A stretch of 64,000 nt of DNA from Vibrio fortis (GTDB taxonomy: Bacteria > Pseudomonadota > Gammaproteobacteria > Enterobacterales > Vibrionaceae). The stretch covers positions 1,302,001 through 1,366,000 of the forward strand of contig NZ_AP025488.1 of NCBI RefSeq assembly GCF_024347475.1. Reading direction: 5' to 3'. Below the pieces are notes generated by a model. That model saw only the letters and a program-made list of their open reading frames with translations. It searched no databases and had not been told where the DNA came from. Below, piece by piece: positions 8,145 through 17,300 of this stretch (position 1 is its first letter; every line of letters begins with the position of its first letter). The position numbers and the translations under genes were made by a program.

Positions 8145-10297
8145 GTACATTCTGGAACTGGTGGGCGATCATTTGCACCCTAATCTTCTTTGTTTTAATG
8201 GTATCTGTGGTTGTTAAATATTGGCGAAGTAACCATAAAGCTGACCAAGACCATACCGTCGGCACATTTGACAACATTGAAGAGAAAGATGCGCCACCAC
8301 CTAAGCTACTGTTTATAAGTTACGCTATTGCTTTCGTTATTTCTGCTGGCTACTTAGTGCTATACCCGGGAATGGGCGAATGGACGGGTCTAGTTGATTG
8401 GCAACAGAGCGACGACAGGTTGAGTTCTCCATCTACTTCGCTGGACGAGCAGATGGTATTACAGGCTAAAACGGACCTCAACACCCTTGCGTTAGTGCCT
8501 GAGATTGTTACCAGTGGGCAAATTCTGTTTCAAACTCACTGCGCAGCGTGTCATCGGGACAATGCCCAAGGTCAAAAACACTTTCCTAATCTCATCGATC
8601 AAGAGTGGTTATACGGCGGTGACGATAATGCCATTATCCATTCTATCGCCAAAGGCAGAAACGGCGCGATGCCGGGTTGGAGTGAAATACTAAGGCCCGA
8701 TGAAATATCTAAGATCTCTTATTATCTCGCCTCTCTAAACCAGCGTCACACCGATGTGCCGGAAGTTAAAGTCGAACTGGGAAAAAGCCTCTTCATCCAA
8801 AACTGCGCATCCTGCCATGCTGACGGTACGGTTGCCAATCCCACTACTGGCGTACCCGACCTATCCGACAGCATTTGGCTCCATGGCGGAAGTATTGAAG
8901 AGATCCAACACACCATCAATTACGGTCTTAACAACTTGATGCCCGCTTTTGAAGGACAACTGACAGAGAATGAGATTCTTGCCCTGGGTGCGTACATTCG
9001 TCGTTCAGAGCAGGTTGAAGTAGAACGGCTTGCGGCCTTAAAAGCGGATTCGGTTGAGCGTGGTGAGTACCTTGCACATGCCGGAGACTGTGTTGCTTGC
9101 CATAGTGCAGAAGGTGGTGAGCCGTTTGCCGGTGGCTTACCGTTTGTGACGCCATTTGGTACCGTCTACTCAACGAATATCACCCCTCACGCAAGCGAAG
9201 GTATTGGCCTGTATGACTTTGATGACTTCAGAGATGCGCTAGTCAAGGGTAAGGGTAAAGAGGGCTACCTATACCCTGCAATGCCCTACACGTCCTATCA
9301 ATACTTAACCGATCAAGATATGGTCGACCTTTGGGAATACATGCAATCAATCCCTGCAGTGTCTCGTCGTAATGACGATAACAGCATGATTTTCCCATCG
9401 AATATCAGACTTGGACTGCTAGGCTGGAATATCGTCTTCATGGATACCGACCCTATTGACTACGAAATTCCGCAAGCGCTTAAAGAGAGCGTGGACAATG
9501 TAGAAAAATGGCAACAAGGTAAATACTGGGTAGCTGGGCTTGGACACTGCTCTGAGTGCCACACGCCAAGAAACATTGCCCAAGCCTTGATACCTGAACG
9601 AATTTTCCAAGGAAACCTAATTGATGGTTGGAACGCGCCGGACATTACCGCTAACGAGCTCTATATCGACGAGTGGGATGAAAAGACGCTGACTGACTTC
9701 CTACACACAGGCCACTCAGATAAAGGCACCGCTTTTGCCGGAATGGCTGATGTGGTGAAAAACAGTTTGAGTCTAATGACACGGGAAGATATTGAGTCGA
9801 TGTCGTATTACCTATTAAAAGGTGATACCCACAACATGATTGCCCCTGATGCCGTTCAACTGCAACCCAAGGGCTTCGATGACGAAGCGTATCAATCCGA
9901 CATCTATACGACCTATCGCCAAACCTGCGGTGCCTGTCACGGTGATGATGGTAAAGGTAGAGATCCTATCGCCCCAACACTGCTCAACAATGGGATTATT
10001 ATGCACAGCGACCCATTCAATACCATTGCGGTTACGGTACGTGGTCTGCAACCAACCTATCTTGATAAAGACAGAAACTTCATGCCAATGGCCAGTTTTG
10101 AGGAAGTTCTTTCCGATCAGAGTTTGGCCGAGCTCATCACTTTTGTACGTAAGAATTTGGGAGACAGACACGACCCTGTGACTCCTGAATATGTAAGAGA
10201 AGTAAGAGAAACATTAGAAGCAGCAGGCTATGCTGGCGGGTTGCACACAACCCCAGATATGTATGACCGAAGAGACAACAACATCCACATCAAATAA
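8141..10297 (+). CDS. ccoP: Pentahaem CcoP-like subunit fused to an AdhB-like trihaem cytochrome c
   Basis: This 718-aa protein is far longer than a typical CcoP (about 300 aa). Residues 1-300 are CcoP-like: two TM helices (about 5-27 and 58-76), the linker 'FDNIEEKDAPPPKLLF', 'LYPGMGEWTGLVDW', then haem motifs CAACH (134-138) and CASCH (222-226). Residues 305-700 resemble the trihaem cytochrome c subunit of membrane-bound alcohol/gluconate-type dehydrogenases: CVACH (317-321) in 'RGEYLAHAGDCVACHSAEGG', CSECH (470-474) and CGACH (596-600), with 'VYSTNITPH' and 'AMPYTSY'. It is last in the oxidase operon. I infer that the extra haems let periplasmic dehydrogenases, or a longer electron relay, feed the oxidase directly. 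The reading frame is continuous and a terminator follows, so the fusion looks genuine. Confidence 0.88.
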   Translation: MSTFWNWWAIICTLIFFVLMVSVVVKYWRSNHKADQDHTVGTFDNIEEKDAPPPKLLFISYAIAFVISAGYLVLYPGMGEWTGLVDWQQSDDRLSSPSTSLDEQMVLQAKTDLNTLALVPEIVTSGQILFQTHCAACHRDNAQGQKHFPNLIDQEWLYGGDDNAIIHSIAKGRNGAMPGWSEILRPDEISKISYYLASLNQRHTDVPEVKVELGKSLFIQNCASCHADGTVANPTTGVPDLSDSIWLHGGSIEEIQHTINYGLNNLMPAFEGQLTENEILALGAYIRRSEQVEVERLAALKADSVERGEYLAHAGDCVACHSAEGGEPFAGGLPFVTPFGTVYSTNITPHASEGIGLYDFDDFRDALVKGKGKEGYLYPAMPYTSYQYLTDQDMVDLWEYMQSIPAVSRRNDDNSMIFPSNIRLGLLGWNIVFMDTDPIDYEIPQALKESVDNVEKWQQGKYWVAGLGHCSECHTPRNIAQALIPERIFQGNLIDGWNAPDITANELYIDEWDEKTLTDFLHTGHSDKGTAFAGMADVVKNSLSLMTREDIESMSYYLLKGDTHNMIAPDAVQLQPKGFDDEAYQSDIYTTYRQTCGACHGDDGKGRDPIAPTLLNNGIIMHSDPFNTIAVTVRGLQPTYLDKDRNFMPMASFEEVLSDQSLAELITFVRKNLGDRHDPVTPEYVREVRETLEAAGYAGGLHTTPDMYDRRDNNIHIK

Positions 10298-10332
10298 CGT
10301 TATTTGTTGACGAATATTGCTGTTTGATACCA

Positions 10333-10360
10333 AAAGGGACCTGTACTAGGTCTCTTTTTT
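10333..10360 (+). terminator. Terminator after the oxidase operon
   Basis: GGGACC, a 7-nt loop and GGTCTC (one G-T pair) are followed by a run of Ts. It lies about 35 bp beyond the end of the ccoP-like gene. Confidence 0.75.
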
Positions 10361-10501
10361 ACATTATTGAGTCATTATTCATTAGAGATCAATCACTAAA
10401 GATAACGATTGCTTAACACATAATGCGATCGGAATCTCAGAAACAATACTACACAGAGTGCATAATGTTTTTATTTTTAACAGATGTACTAAGGACAGTT
10501 T

Positions 10502-10720
10502 ATGGATAAATCCACTCTCATTTACAACACCCTTGAAGGGTTATCGAATGCAGAGCCGCAAGAATTCGCTCAAATTCGTCAAGATCTATACAATCGATTA
10601 GGTCTGACGTTCGAACAACAAACTGCACTTTATACAAGTGTTTTAGGCCCTGCCGGTGCCGGAAAAATTACTGACATCAACAATGCAGTAGAGTCTGCTT
10701 GTCAGATCCTTGGCGAATAA
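10502..10720 (+). CDS. Small protein of unknown function (72 aa)
   Basis: This is a 72-aa acidic, soluble protein without a signal peptide or TM segment. An AAGGA site lies upstream of the ATG, and a terminator stands on each side (10333-10360 and 10774-10803), so it is a monocistronic unit. The middle has 'GLTFEQQTALYTSVLGPAGAGKITDINNAVESAC'. The GPAGAGK run resembles a P-loop (GxxxxGK) but lacks S/T after K and the protein is too short for an NTPase, so I do not call one. I do not recognise the family. Confidence 0.6.
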   Translation: MDKSTLIYNTLEGLSNAEPQEFAQIRQDLYNRLGLTFEQQTALYTSVLGPAGAGKITDINNAVESACQILGE

Positions 10721-10773
10721 TTGATATAAAATTAAAAACAACAAACGCCAATATTTCCCCCCGACGAATTCAA

Positions 10774-10803
10774 AAAACGCTGCTAAATTTAACAGCGTTT
10801 TTT
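10774..10803 (+). terminator. Terminator after the 72-aa gene
   Basis: The CGCTG...CAGCG stem is extended by A-T pairs (AAAAACGCTG / CAGCGTTTTT) and ends in a T run. Its A-rich left side means it could also stop - strand transcription of the aminopeptidase gene ending at 10838. Confidence 0.75.
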
Positions 10804-10837
10804 CGTTGTATCGTCATCAATTCTGATAGATAAAAAA

Positions 10838-12130
10838 CTACTTGGGTAGATTCTCTATCGACTCAACCATCGTCATTAGCTTCTCTAAAATACGTTCACC
10901 GTCAGCTCTAATGCCATTATGCTCGTATTCATTAGTGATCCAGGCTTTTGAATTCGGAATCTTCGCCAGTGTTTCACGGCTATAGTCGAGTTCAACATAC
11001 ATGTCGTCCGCATACACAGCACACGCCATCGGTACCTTATTCTCGTTCAGTTGTTTAGGTTCGTACAAGCGATCCCAGTCAGACTTCTCAGCCAATAGGT
11101 CAGCCGCTTGCTTCAATGGCTTCAACGTTTCTAATTGATCAAACATCCATGGATAAACCATTTCACCCGTAAACCAGAACTCTTCACCCGTTTGATAATT
11201 AAAGTGCGGATACTCATCACGAACACGATGTGCAGACCATTTTGATGCCGTACCTTGGCAATAGATCGACTCATGCAAAATCGCGTAAATAGGATTGGTG
11301 AGGTAAGCCTGCTCTTGCTGCATCTGGTTTAAGAAGCTGTAACTCAGTTGCTTCTCTCCAGCCACATCAACAAAGGCATTTTCCAGAGTGAAGTACATTG
11401 GTAAGTTAGCTTCGCCACTACCAAGATTAATGCCGATCAATTGGAACTGTTCAACAGTGAAGATCTGGCCGTTTGGCAAACGTACTTCGTTAGCAAGCAG
11501 GTGGTCTGCAATCTCTCGACACAGAGCCTGCGCTTGTGGGAACTGAGCGAAGAACGCCCTATTCTTATCCTCTACACGCTTATAAGTCGCTCGATATACA
11601 TCATCAGCTTCGCGCTCAATCGATGGGATACCGCCGGTTACATAGCAACGTAACAGACTTTGAGGAAACAGAGACAAATACGTCAGTGTGCAAAAACCAC
11701 CAAAACTTTGACCAATCGTCGCCCACTGCTTAACACCAAAATGCTCGCGAATCGCCTCAGCATCGCGCACTATGTTGTCTGCACGGAAATGAGACAAGTA
11801 CTCTGCCTGCTCATCTGAACTCAAATGCGCCAATGTTTGATGGCTGATCACCGAGCTATTGCCCGTTCCACGCTGGTCTAGTAAAAGCACACGATATTGT
11901 TGTAATGCACGCTTAACCCAACCAGATTCACCACTCATTCTTGGCGAAGGAAAACCGGGACCGCCTTGAAAGTAGACAAGCCAAGGTAGCTCTTGATTGT
12001 CTTTTGCTAGGTCCACCAGCTCGCGAGCAAAAACTTGAATTTGCTCCCCTTGTGGATTCTGATAATTGAGAGGAAGTTGAAAACTATGTTGACGGTAGAG
12101 CGTCGTTCCATCAATGAATTGTGCCTGCAC
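10838..12130 (-). CDS. Prolyl aminopeptidase-like alpha/beta hydrolase (peptidase S33)
   Basis: This 430-aa cytoplasmic protein has the S33 features: an oxyanion motif QGGPG (55-59, usually HGGPG), 'DQRGTGNS' (85-92) and the nucleophile elbow GQSFGG with Ser142. A plausible catalytic His is at about 404 (EYEHNG). Family members release N-terminal proline from peptides. The substitution of HGGPG by QGGPG is also seen in related hydrolases and may shift specificity. It is monocistronic on the - strand, with a large imperfect hairpin in the upstream gap. The peptide substrate is not established from sequence; another acyl-ester or amide hydrolase role is possible. Confidence 0.82.
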   Translation of the reverse strand: MQAQFIDGTTLYRQHSFQLPLNYQNPQGEQIQVFARELVDLAKDNQELPWLVYFQGGPGFPSPRMSGESGWVKRALQQYRVLLLDQRGTGNSSVISHQTLAHLSSDEQAEYLSHFRADNIVRDAEAIREHFGVKQWATIGQSFGGFCTLTYLSLFPQSLLRCYVTGGIPSIEREADDVYRATYKRVEDKNRAFFAQFPQAQALCREIADHLLANEVRLPNGQIFTVEQFQLIGINLGSGEANLPMYFTLENAFVDVAGEKQLSYSFLNQMQQEQAYLTNPIYAILHESIYCQGTASKWSAHRVRDEYPHFNYQTGEEFWFTGEMVYPWMFDQLETLKPLKQAADLLAEKSDWDRLYEPKQLNENKVPMACAVYADDMYVELDYSRETLAKIPNSKAWITNEYEHNGIRADGERILEKLMTMVESIENLPK

Positions 12131-12155
12131 GCAAGTATCCTTTATCTGTGACTAG

Positions 12156-12204
12156 GGCGTGTTGACCTTTCGTGATTAAGTTTCGTTCGAAAGATCAACA
12201 CGCC
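12156..12204. repeat. Long inverted repeat (17-bp arms), possible dispersed Vibrio palindrome
   Basis: The left arm at 12156-12172 (GGCGTGTTGACCTTTCG) pairs with the right arm at 12188-12204 (CGAAAGATCAACACGCC), with one wobble mismatch and a 15-bp centre that itself contains TTTCG. It lies between the end of the histidine kinase gene and the start of the aminopeptidase gene. No T run follows on either strand, so it is not a standard terminator. The shape suits a REP/MITE-like dispersed element, but I cannot test copy number from one window. Confidence 0.6.
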
Positions 12205-12328
12205 TGAATATTTATCATTCTATTTATAAGTGAGCCAATGCTGACTCACCTTTTCAAGATACTCGCAAGCTACCTTATAGGAAACTGTAAATCGTCAATA
12301 TTCGTAAAAATCTTTTACAACCGTATAG

Positions 12329-13588
12329 TTAGATCTTAAAAGTAACATCCACTCGCCACCCTTCAGCCGATTGCTGAGTTTGATAAGTCCATCCATATTG
12401 AGCAATAAGCCTTTGGGTAAGCTCAAGCCCTAAACCAAACCCGAGATCATCACTTCCTATTCTAGGCTCTACATCACGATTCACGATAGATAAGGTATCT
12501 CCTGACTGAGTAATCTCGACATGACCATTTTCAGTATGCTGAAAGGCATTTCGAATCAGGTTTGAGATAACGATTCGACACAAACCTTCAGGCAGATCCA
12601 GTGTGGTTTGATCGACCCTAGTCGTCACTTCAACTGATTTACCCTGTAGCAAGTAACCAAGCTCTCCAACAATTTGCTCAATACTCTTTCCCAGCGAGAT
12701 TGGAAAGCTAGGCAGCGACTTACCTTCTTGGCGGTTCAACCAAAGCAGCGTTTCAGTCAAGTCGGTCATCGTAAACCCAGCGCGCTCTATTCGATCGAGC
12801 ACTTCCAACTGTTTCTCTTCTGGAATCTGCTTAGTGATCATCTTACGTAACAGTTCAGAGTTGGTTCGCGTCACCGCAATCGGCGTCCGTAGCTCATGAC
12901 TGGCATACCCAAGGAAGCGTTGCTCTCGTTCCAAGCTCTCTTGTACCGAGCTTAAGCTAGATTTAATCAACTCACCCAACGTATTGAGCTCGCTGTAGTG
13001 AAAATTAGGTACTGGTTTCGTCAGCTGTTCTTTATCCAACCCTTTTGCCCAGTCTTTTAGCTCTTCTACCGGAGAGGCTATTTTTCTCTGAACCAGAATG
13101 AGTGCGACAAGAAAAAAGACGATGGCTCCCAAGCCAATAAAGATGATGTAGATAAACGGTGGCGGCTCGTTTTCAAACTTATCACTCATATCCATTTGCT
13201 TAAGCAGCAACGAGATATAACGAGTTTTTCCATCTACGACAACCTTCATTGCGAAATAGCCAGCCTCAGGCTCAGATATGATGGGCACGCCGTCAATCCG
13301 TTTTAGGAGTTCATTTGGGATCAATTCATCAGGGTTAAGGTTTTGTTGAATCTCTATTGGCAAATCTTCCCACTTAGCCGCTAACGTCACATCATCAAAT
13401 TGAACGGGCTCGTCATTTTCACCCAGTGGAAGCTCTGTCGCTTGTGCTCGCATGAACTCGGTCATCGCGGTATCAAGCCCGGCAAAAAAATAGTGAATGC
13501 CCGTGATGGTTAAAACGCCAATGGTGGCGCTACCGACAAACAGCATGGCAACGAGAAAATAAAGCCTGATACTCGGGCGGATTTTCAT
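12329..13588 (-). CDS. Sensor histidine kinase
   Basis: This 419-aa protein has TM1 at about 10-32, a periplasmic domain of about 110 residues, TM2 at about 145-166, a HAMP-like linker, and a HisKA domain with phospho-acceptor His231 (ASHELRTPIAVTRTN). The HATPase domain has an N box (ISNLIRNAFQHTENG) and a G box (DDLGFGLGLELTQ). The start is adjacent to the stop of the response regulator (13589). It lies just downstream of, and in the same direction as, the RND efflux operon, so it may control that pump. The signal is unknown. Confidence 0.88.
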   Translation of the reverse strand: MKIRPSIRLYFLVAMLFVGSATIGVLTITGIHYFFAGLDTAMTEFMRAQATELPLGENDEPVQFDDVTLAAKWEDLPIEIQQNLNPDELIPNELLKRIDGVPIISEPEAGYFAMKVVVDGKTRYISLLLKQMDMSDKFENEPPPFIYIIFIGLGAIVFFLVALILVQRKIASPVEELKDWAKGLDKEQLTKPVPNFHYSELNTLGELIKSSLSSVQESLEREQRFLGYASHELRTPIAVTRTNSELLRKMITKQIPEEKQLEVLDRIERAGFTMTDLTETLLWLNRQEGKSLPSFPISLGKSIEQIVGELGYLLQGKSVEVTTRVDQTTLDLPEGLCRIVISNLIRNAFQHTENGHVEITQSGDTLSIVNRDVEPRIGSDDLGFGLGLELTQRLIAQYGWTYQTQQSAEGWRVDVTFKI

Positions 13589-14272
13589 TTAGGCTTCCTC
13601 ATTCAACTTAAAGGAAAAGCCATAGCCAGTAACGGTTTGAATGAGCTTGATGTCGTTTGTTCCATCCACGGCCTTTCTTAGATTGAACATATGAACCTTC
13701 AAGCTATTACTGTCGGGCTGTTCATCGCCCCACACCGCTTGCATCAGCTTTTCACGAGACACGGCATTTGGGCTCTCTCGCATCAAGCACTCTAAAAGTT
13801 TGAATCCTGTCGGAGACACTTTGAGTGCTTTTCCTTGGCGTGTGACATTCTTGTCTTGGAGATCTAACTCAACACCTTCAATGCACAACTTATGAACTTG
13901 TCCACTGCGACGTCGCGAAAGAACTTGTGTGCGAACAATTAACTCCTCCATCGCAAAAGGCTTCACAAGATAGTCATCCGCTCCTTTAGAAAAACCTTTC
14001 AGTTTGTCATCGAGGGTGTCTCGCGCGGTTAGCATCAGTATGGGCACATCAATGCCTTGTGAGCGAATCTTCTCGCACACCTCTAAGCCATTGAGTTTTG
14101 GTAAATTGAGGTCAAGGATAACGGCATCGTAATGATTGGATTCAATCAAGTTATAACCAGAAAGGCCATTCGCTGCGTGGTCACAGGATATATCTTCGAG
14201 CTCTAGGTAGTCGATGACAGCCTTGGCCAAATCAAGATCATCTTCAACCAATAGAAGTTGCAAATTATCCAC
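13589..14272 (-). CDS. OmpR/PhoB-family response regulator
   Basis: This 227-aa protein has an N-terminal receiver domain with the acidic pair EDD (10-12), phospho-acceptor Asp54 (VILDLNLPKLNG) and Lys in 'DDYLVKPF'. The C-terminal winged helix has 'LKVHMFNLRKAVDG' (recognition helix) and 'IQTVTGYGFSF' (wing). The start is GTG with an AGGAGG site 4 nt upstream. It is the first gene of the two-component unit, about 80 bp after the RND gene, and a perfect hairpin separates them. It is presumed to be phosphorylated by the kinase at 12329 and to regulate the efflux operon upstream or other envelope genes. Confidence 0.9.
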   Translation of the reverse strand: MDNLQLLLVEDDLDLAKAVIDYLELEDISCDHAANGLSGYNLIESNHYDAVILDLNLPKLNGLEVCEKIRSQGIDVPILMLTARDTLDDKLKGFSKGADDYLVKPFAMEELIVRTQVLSRRRSGQVHKLCIEGVELDLQDKNVTRQGKALKVSPTGFKLLECLMRESPNAVSREKLMQAVWGDEQPDSNSLKVHMFNLRKAVDGTNDIKLIQTVTGYGFSFKLNEEA

Positions 14273-14295
14273 CCATCCTCCTTCGTTCCAAACAC

Positions 14296-14321
14296 AGCCC
14301 CATAAGCATCCTTATGGGGCT
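14296..14321 (-). terminator. Perfect 11-bp hairpin between RND gene and response regulator
   Basis: AGCCCCATAAG, a 4-nt loop and CTTATGGGGCT form a perfect stem. The downstream T tract on the - strand is weak (GTGTTT), so it may be a partial terminator or attenuator separating the efflux operon from the regulator pair. Confidence 0.6.
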
Positions 14322-14350
14322 CGATAATCACATCATATAATTGTAACTGA

Positions 14351-17300
14351 TTACGCTAAGTCTAACTGTCTACTTGAGCTAAGAAACTTATATTTTACTT
14401 TATTAATCAGAGTATTTATGTCGTTATGAATCAACAGCAGTGACGGCGTTAATACTAGTGTAATGACAGTAGCAAACAAAATGCCGTAACCAAGCGCCGC
14501 TGCAGCTGGAATCAGAAACTGTGCCTGCATCGAGGTCTCGCTCAACAACGGTGCCAAACCTGCAAACGTGGTGACAGAGGTCAGCAATACCGCTCGCAAG
14601 CGTCCAGTACATGCTTGTTGGATCGCATCTTTAATGGTCAATGACTTATCTTTTACCAACTCATTGAACCGAGACACTAACAATAGGCTGTCGTTCACTA
14701 CAACACCGCTCAGAGCCAAAATACCATTTAGAGATAAGATGCTGAGAGTCAGATCATTTAACCAGTGCCCTAAAATAGCGCCAACAATACCAAATGGTAT
14801 CGCGACCATAATGATCAAAGGCTGCACGTACGATTTCAACGGAATAGCCAGCAGTGCAAAGATCATGATCAGCGCCAAAACAAACGTCGATTGCATGGAA
14901 TCTGTTGACTCTTGTTGTTGCTCTGCTTCACCCGTAAAGTCGATGTTCACCGTGGGGTAATCAGCATTTAGCTCTTTCACAATACTGTTTTTCAACTGAG
15001 CGACAAGTTCATTCGATGCGACCTGATCTTTATCCACCACTGCGGTAATGTACACAGCGCGCTGGTTATCAATACGAGTGATTTCAGACTGCTGATAATC
15101 GGAATAAACCTTAGCGACTGTCGTTAACGGCACAACCGTACCATCAGGGGTTCTTACCTTTGACGCACCAATATCCGCCAAGGTTTGACGATCATTTTCT
15201 GGATAACGCACACGGACTTTCACTTCGTCTTTGCCCCGCTGAAAACGCTGAACAATGTCACCACCAAAAGATTGCAGCACTTGTTGGGCCAGTGTTGCCG
15301 TATCCATTCCAAGGGCGCGGCCTTGGTCTGTTAATTCGAAGCGGTATTGAGGCTCACCTAGATCCAGGTTATCGTCAATTCCGCTCACCCCAGCGACCGT
15401 TTGCAACTCTGCCTTAAGCTTATTCGCCGCTTCTTTCAATAACTCTTCATCATTGGCTTTCAATTCCGCTTTAAAGGCGTCCACCATCTCCATCATCGAC
15501 AACACTTTAAGCTTTTTGACGCCTTCCATGTTTTCTGAGTTTGCTAACCAAACATCGGCAAATTGGTTGGAGTCATAAGTCGCCTCATCACTAAGCTCAA
15601 TCGTCACTTTGCCCGATTTATCTTCCTCTGCGATCACCTGTACACTTGAAATGCCCGATTCACCACCATGAATCGCTCGTAACTGTTTATCAACGTCTAG
15701 TGCGTTCGCCTCTAACTGCAACAAGTTAGTTTGAGTTTGACCAAAACTGCTGTCGTTATACATGCTAATTTCAGCGGTTACGGTATCGCCAGCGATGTCT
15801 GGGAAAAAGGCCACTCGGACACTTCCGGTAAATGGCATCCCGATAACCAAAATAAACAGTGAGATAAAGCCAAGAACGACCGCGTATCGGAAGTTCAATG
15901 CCTGCTTAATCAGTCTTGTGTAGATCTTATTGTTAACCCACTCTAAACCGTTATCTGCCCCTTGCTGAATGCGATTCCAGATGCCTTTTTTATCAGAGCG
16001 TTGCGTATTCACGTGTGCTAAATGCGACGGCAATATTAGTTTTGATTCCACTAAAGAGAGCATCAAACAGATAGCAACGACCGTGGCAAACTGAGCATAG
16101 ATCTGCCCCATTTTGCCTTCCACCATCGCGATCGAGACAAACGCCACCACAGTAGTTAGCACACCAAATATGGTTGGTGCTGCGACCTTATGCGTGCCTA
16201 TGATCGTACTCTTTAGAGTGTCACCTTCTGCTCTGCGTGTTGAATAAATGCTCTCACCGACAACCACCGCGTCATCGACCACAATACCCAGCGCCATAAT
16301 GAAACCAAATGTGGTCATCTCATTAATCGTGAGCCCCATAAACGAATCAGTCATGAAGAACAGTGTGCCGCAGAATACAAACGGTAGGCTCGCTGCTACC
16401 CAGAACGCTACTCGAATATTAAGGAACAGAGCCAATACGATGAATACCAAGGCTATACCTGTCAGAGCGTTCTTCGCCAATAGAGACAGTCGCTCCTTAA
16501 TCAGCGTACTTTTGTCGTACCAGCTTTCAATTTCGACATTCTCTGGCAGTAAATTACTCGATTTCCATGTTTCTACGACTTGTTCGGCCTGTTCAACAAT
16601 GCTGATGACATCACTGTATTCATCCATCACAATCTGGATGCCCATCGAATTTTGTTGGTTGTAACGCGACAAACTAAAGGTATCTTCTTCAAACACATCG
16701 CTGACTACCGCGATATCGCCAAGGACGATTTGACCACCATTGGTTGTGTTCAAAATTGGGATTGCTCTAAAGTCTTCCAACTCATAAGCCTGCTCCGACA
16801 CTTTTAGGCGAACCGTCTTATCACCATTACGCAAACTGGTTGCGATACTGGTCGACGATTCTGCGTTTATCGCGTTGGACACATCCGTCAGAGTGAGGTT
16901 GTAAGCTTGCAGCTTGGCCTCATCAACCTCGACTGAGATCATCGGATCAATCTTAGCCTTAACTTCCAGATCACGAATCTGACTTTGGCTCAGTAGGTCA
17001 GCCTTTAACTGCTCGGCTAGGTCTTGCAAAGTCGCGCGGTCTGTATCGCCATAAAGCTGCACCCACAGCGCGTGCTCTTGCATTCGCGCTTTGTCGATAA
17101 CAGGATTATCCGCTTCGACAGGTAAGTTATTAATCGCATCAACCTTGGTTTTCACATCATCCAACAAGGTATCCAGATCATAGTTCGTCTCTTTTTCGAT
17201 AGAGACATGACTGCCTGATGAATCAGAAGTGGATGTAATGTGCTTAATGCCAGATACCGTTTCCAACGCTTCCTCTATCTTCATTGCGATCCCCTCTTCC

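Noticed and set aside
9815..10171. 118-aa open frame antisense to the ccoP-like gene
   Set aside because: It lies entirely within a strongly supported coding region, has no ribosome site and no recognisable motif.
10652..10672. P-loop (GPAGAGK) in the 72-aa protein
   Set aside because: No S/T after the lysine, no Walker B and too short to be an NTPase.
16248..16664. 138-aa open frame antisense to the RND permease gene
   Set aside because: A shadow of the RND frame; composition (T/S/N-rich) is typical of antisense reading and no family resemblance is seen.
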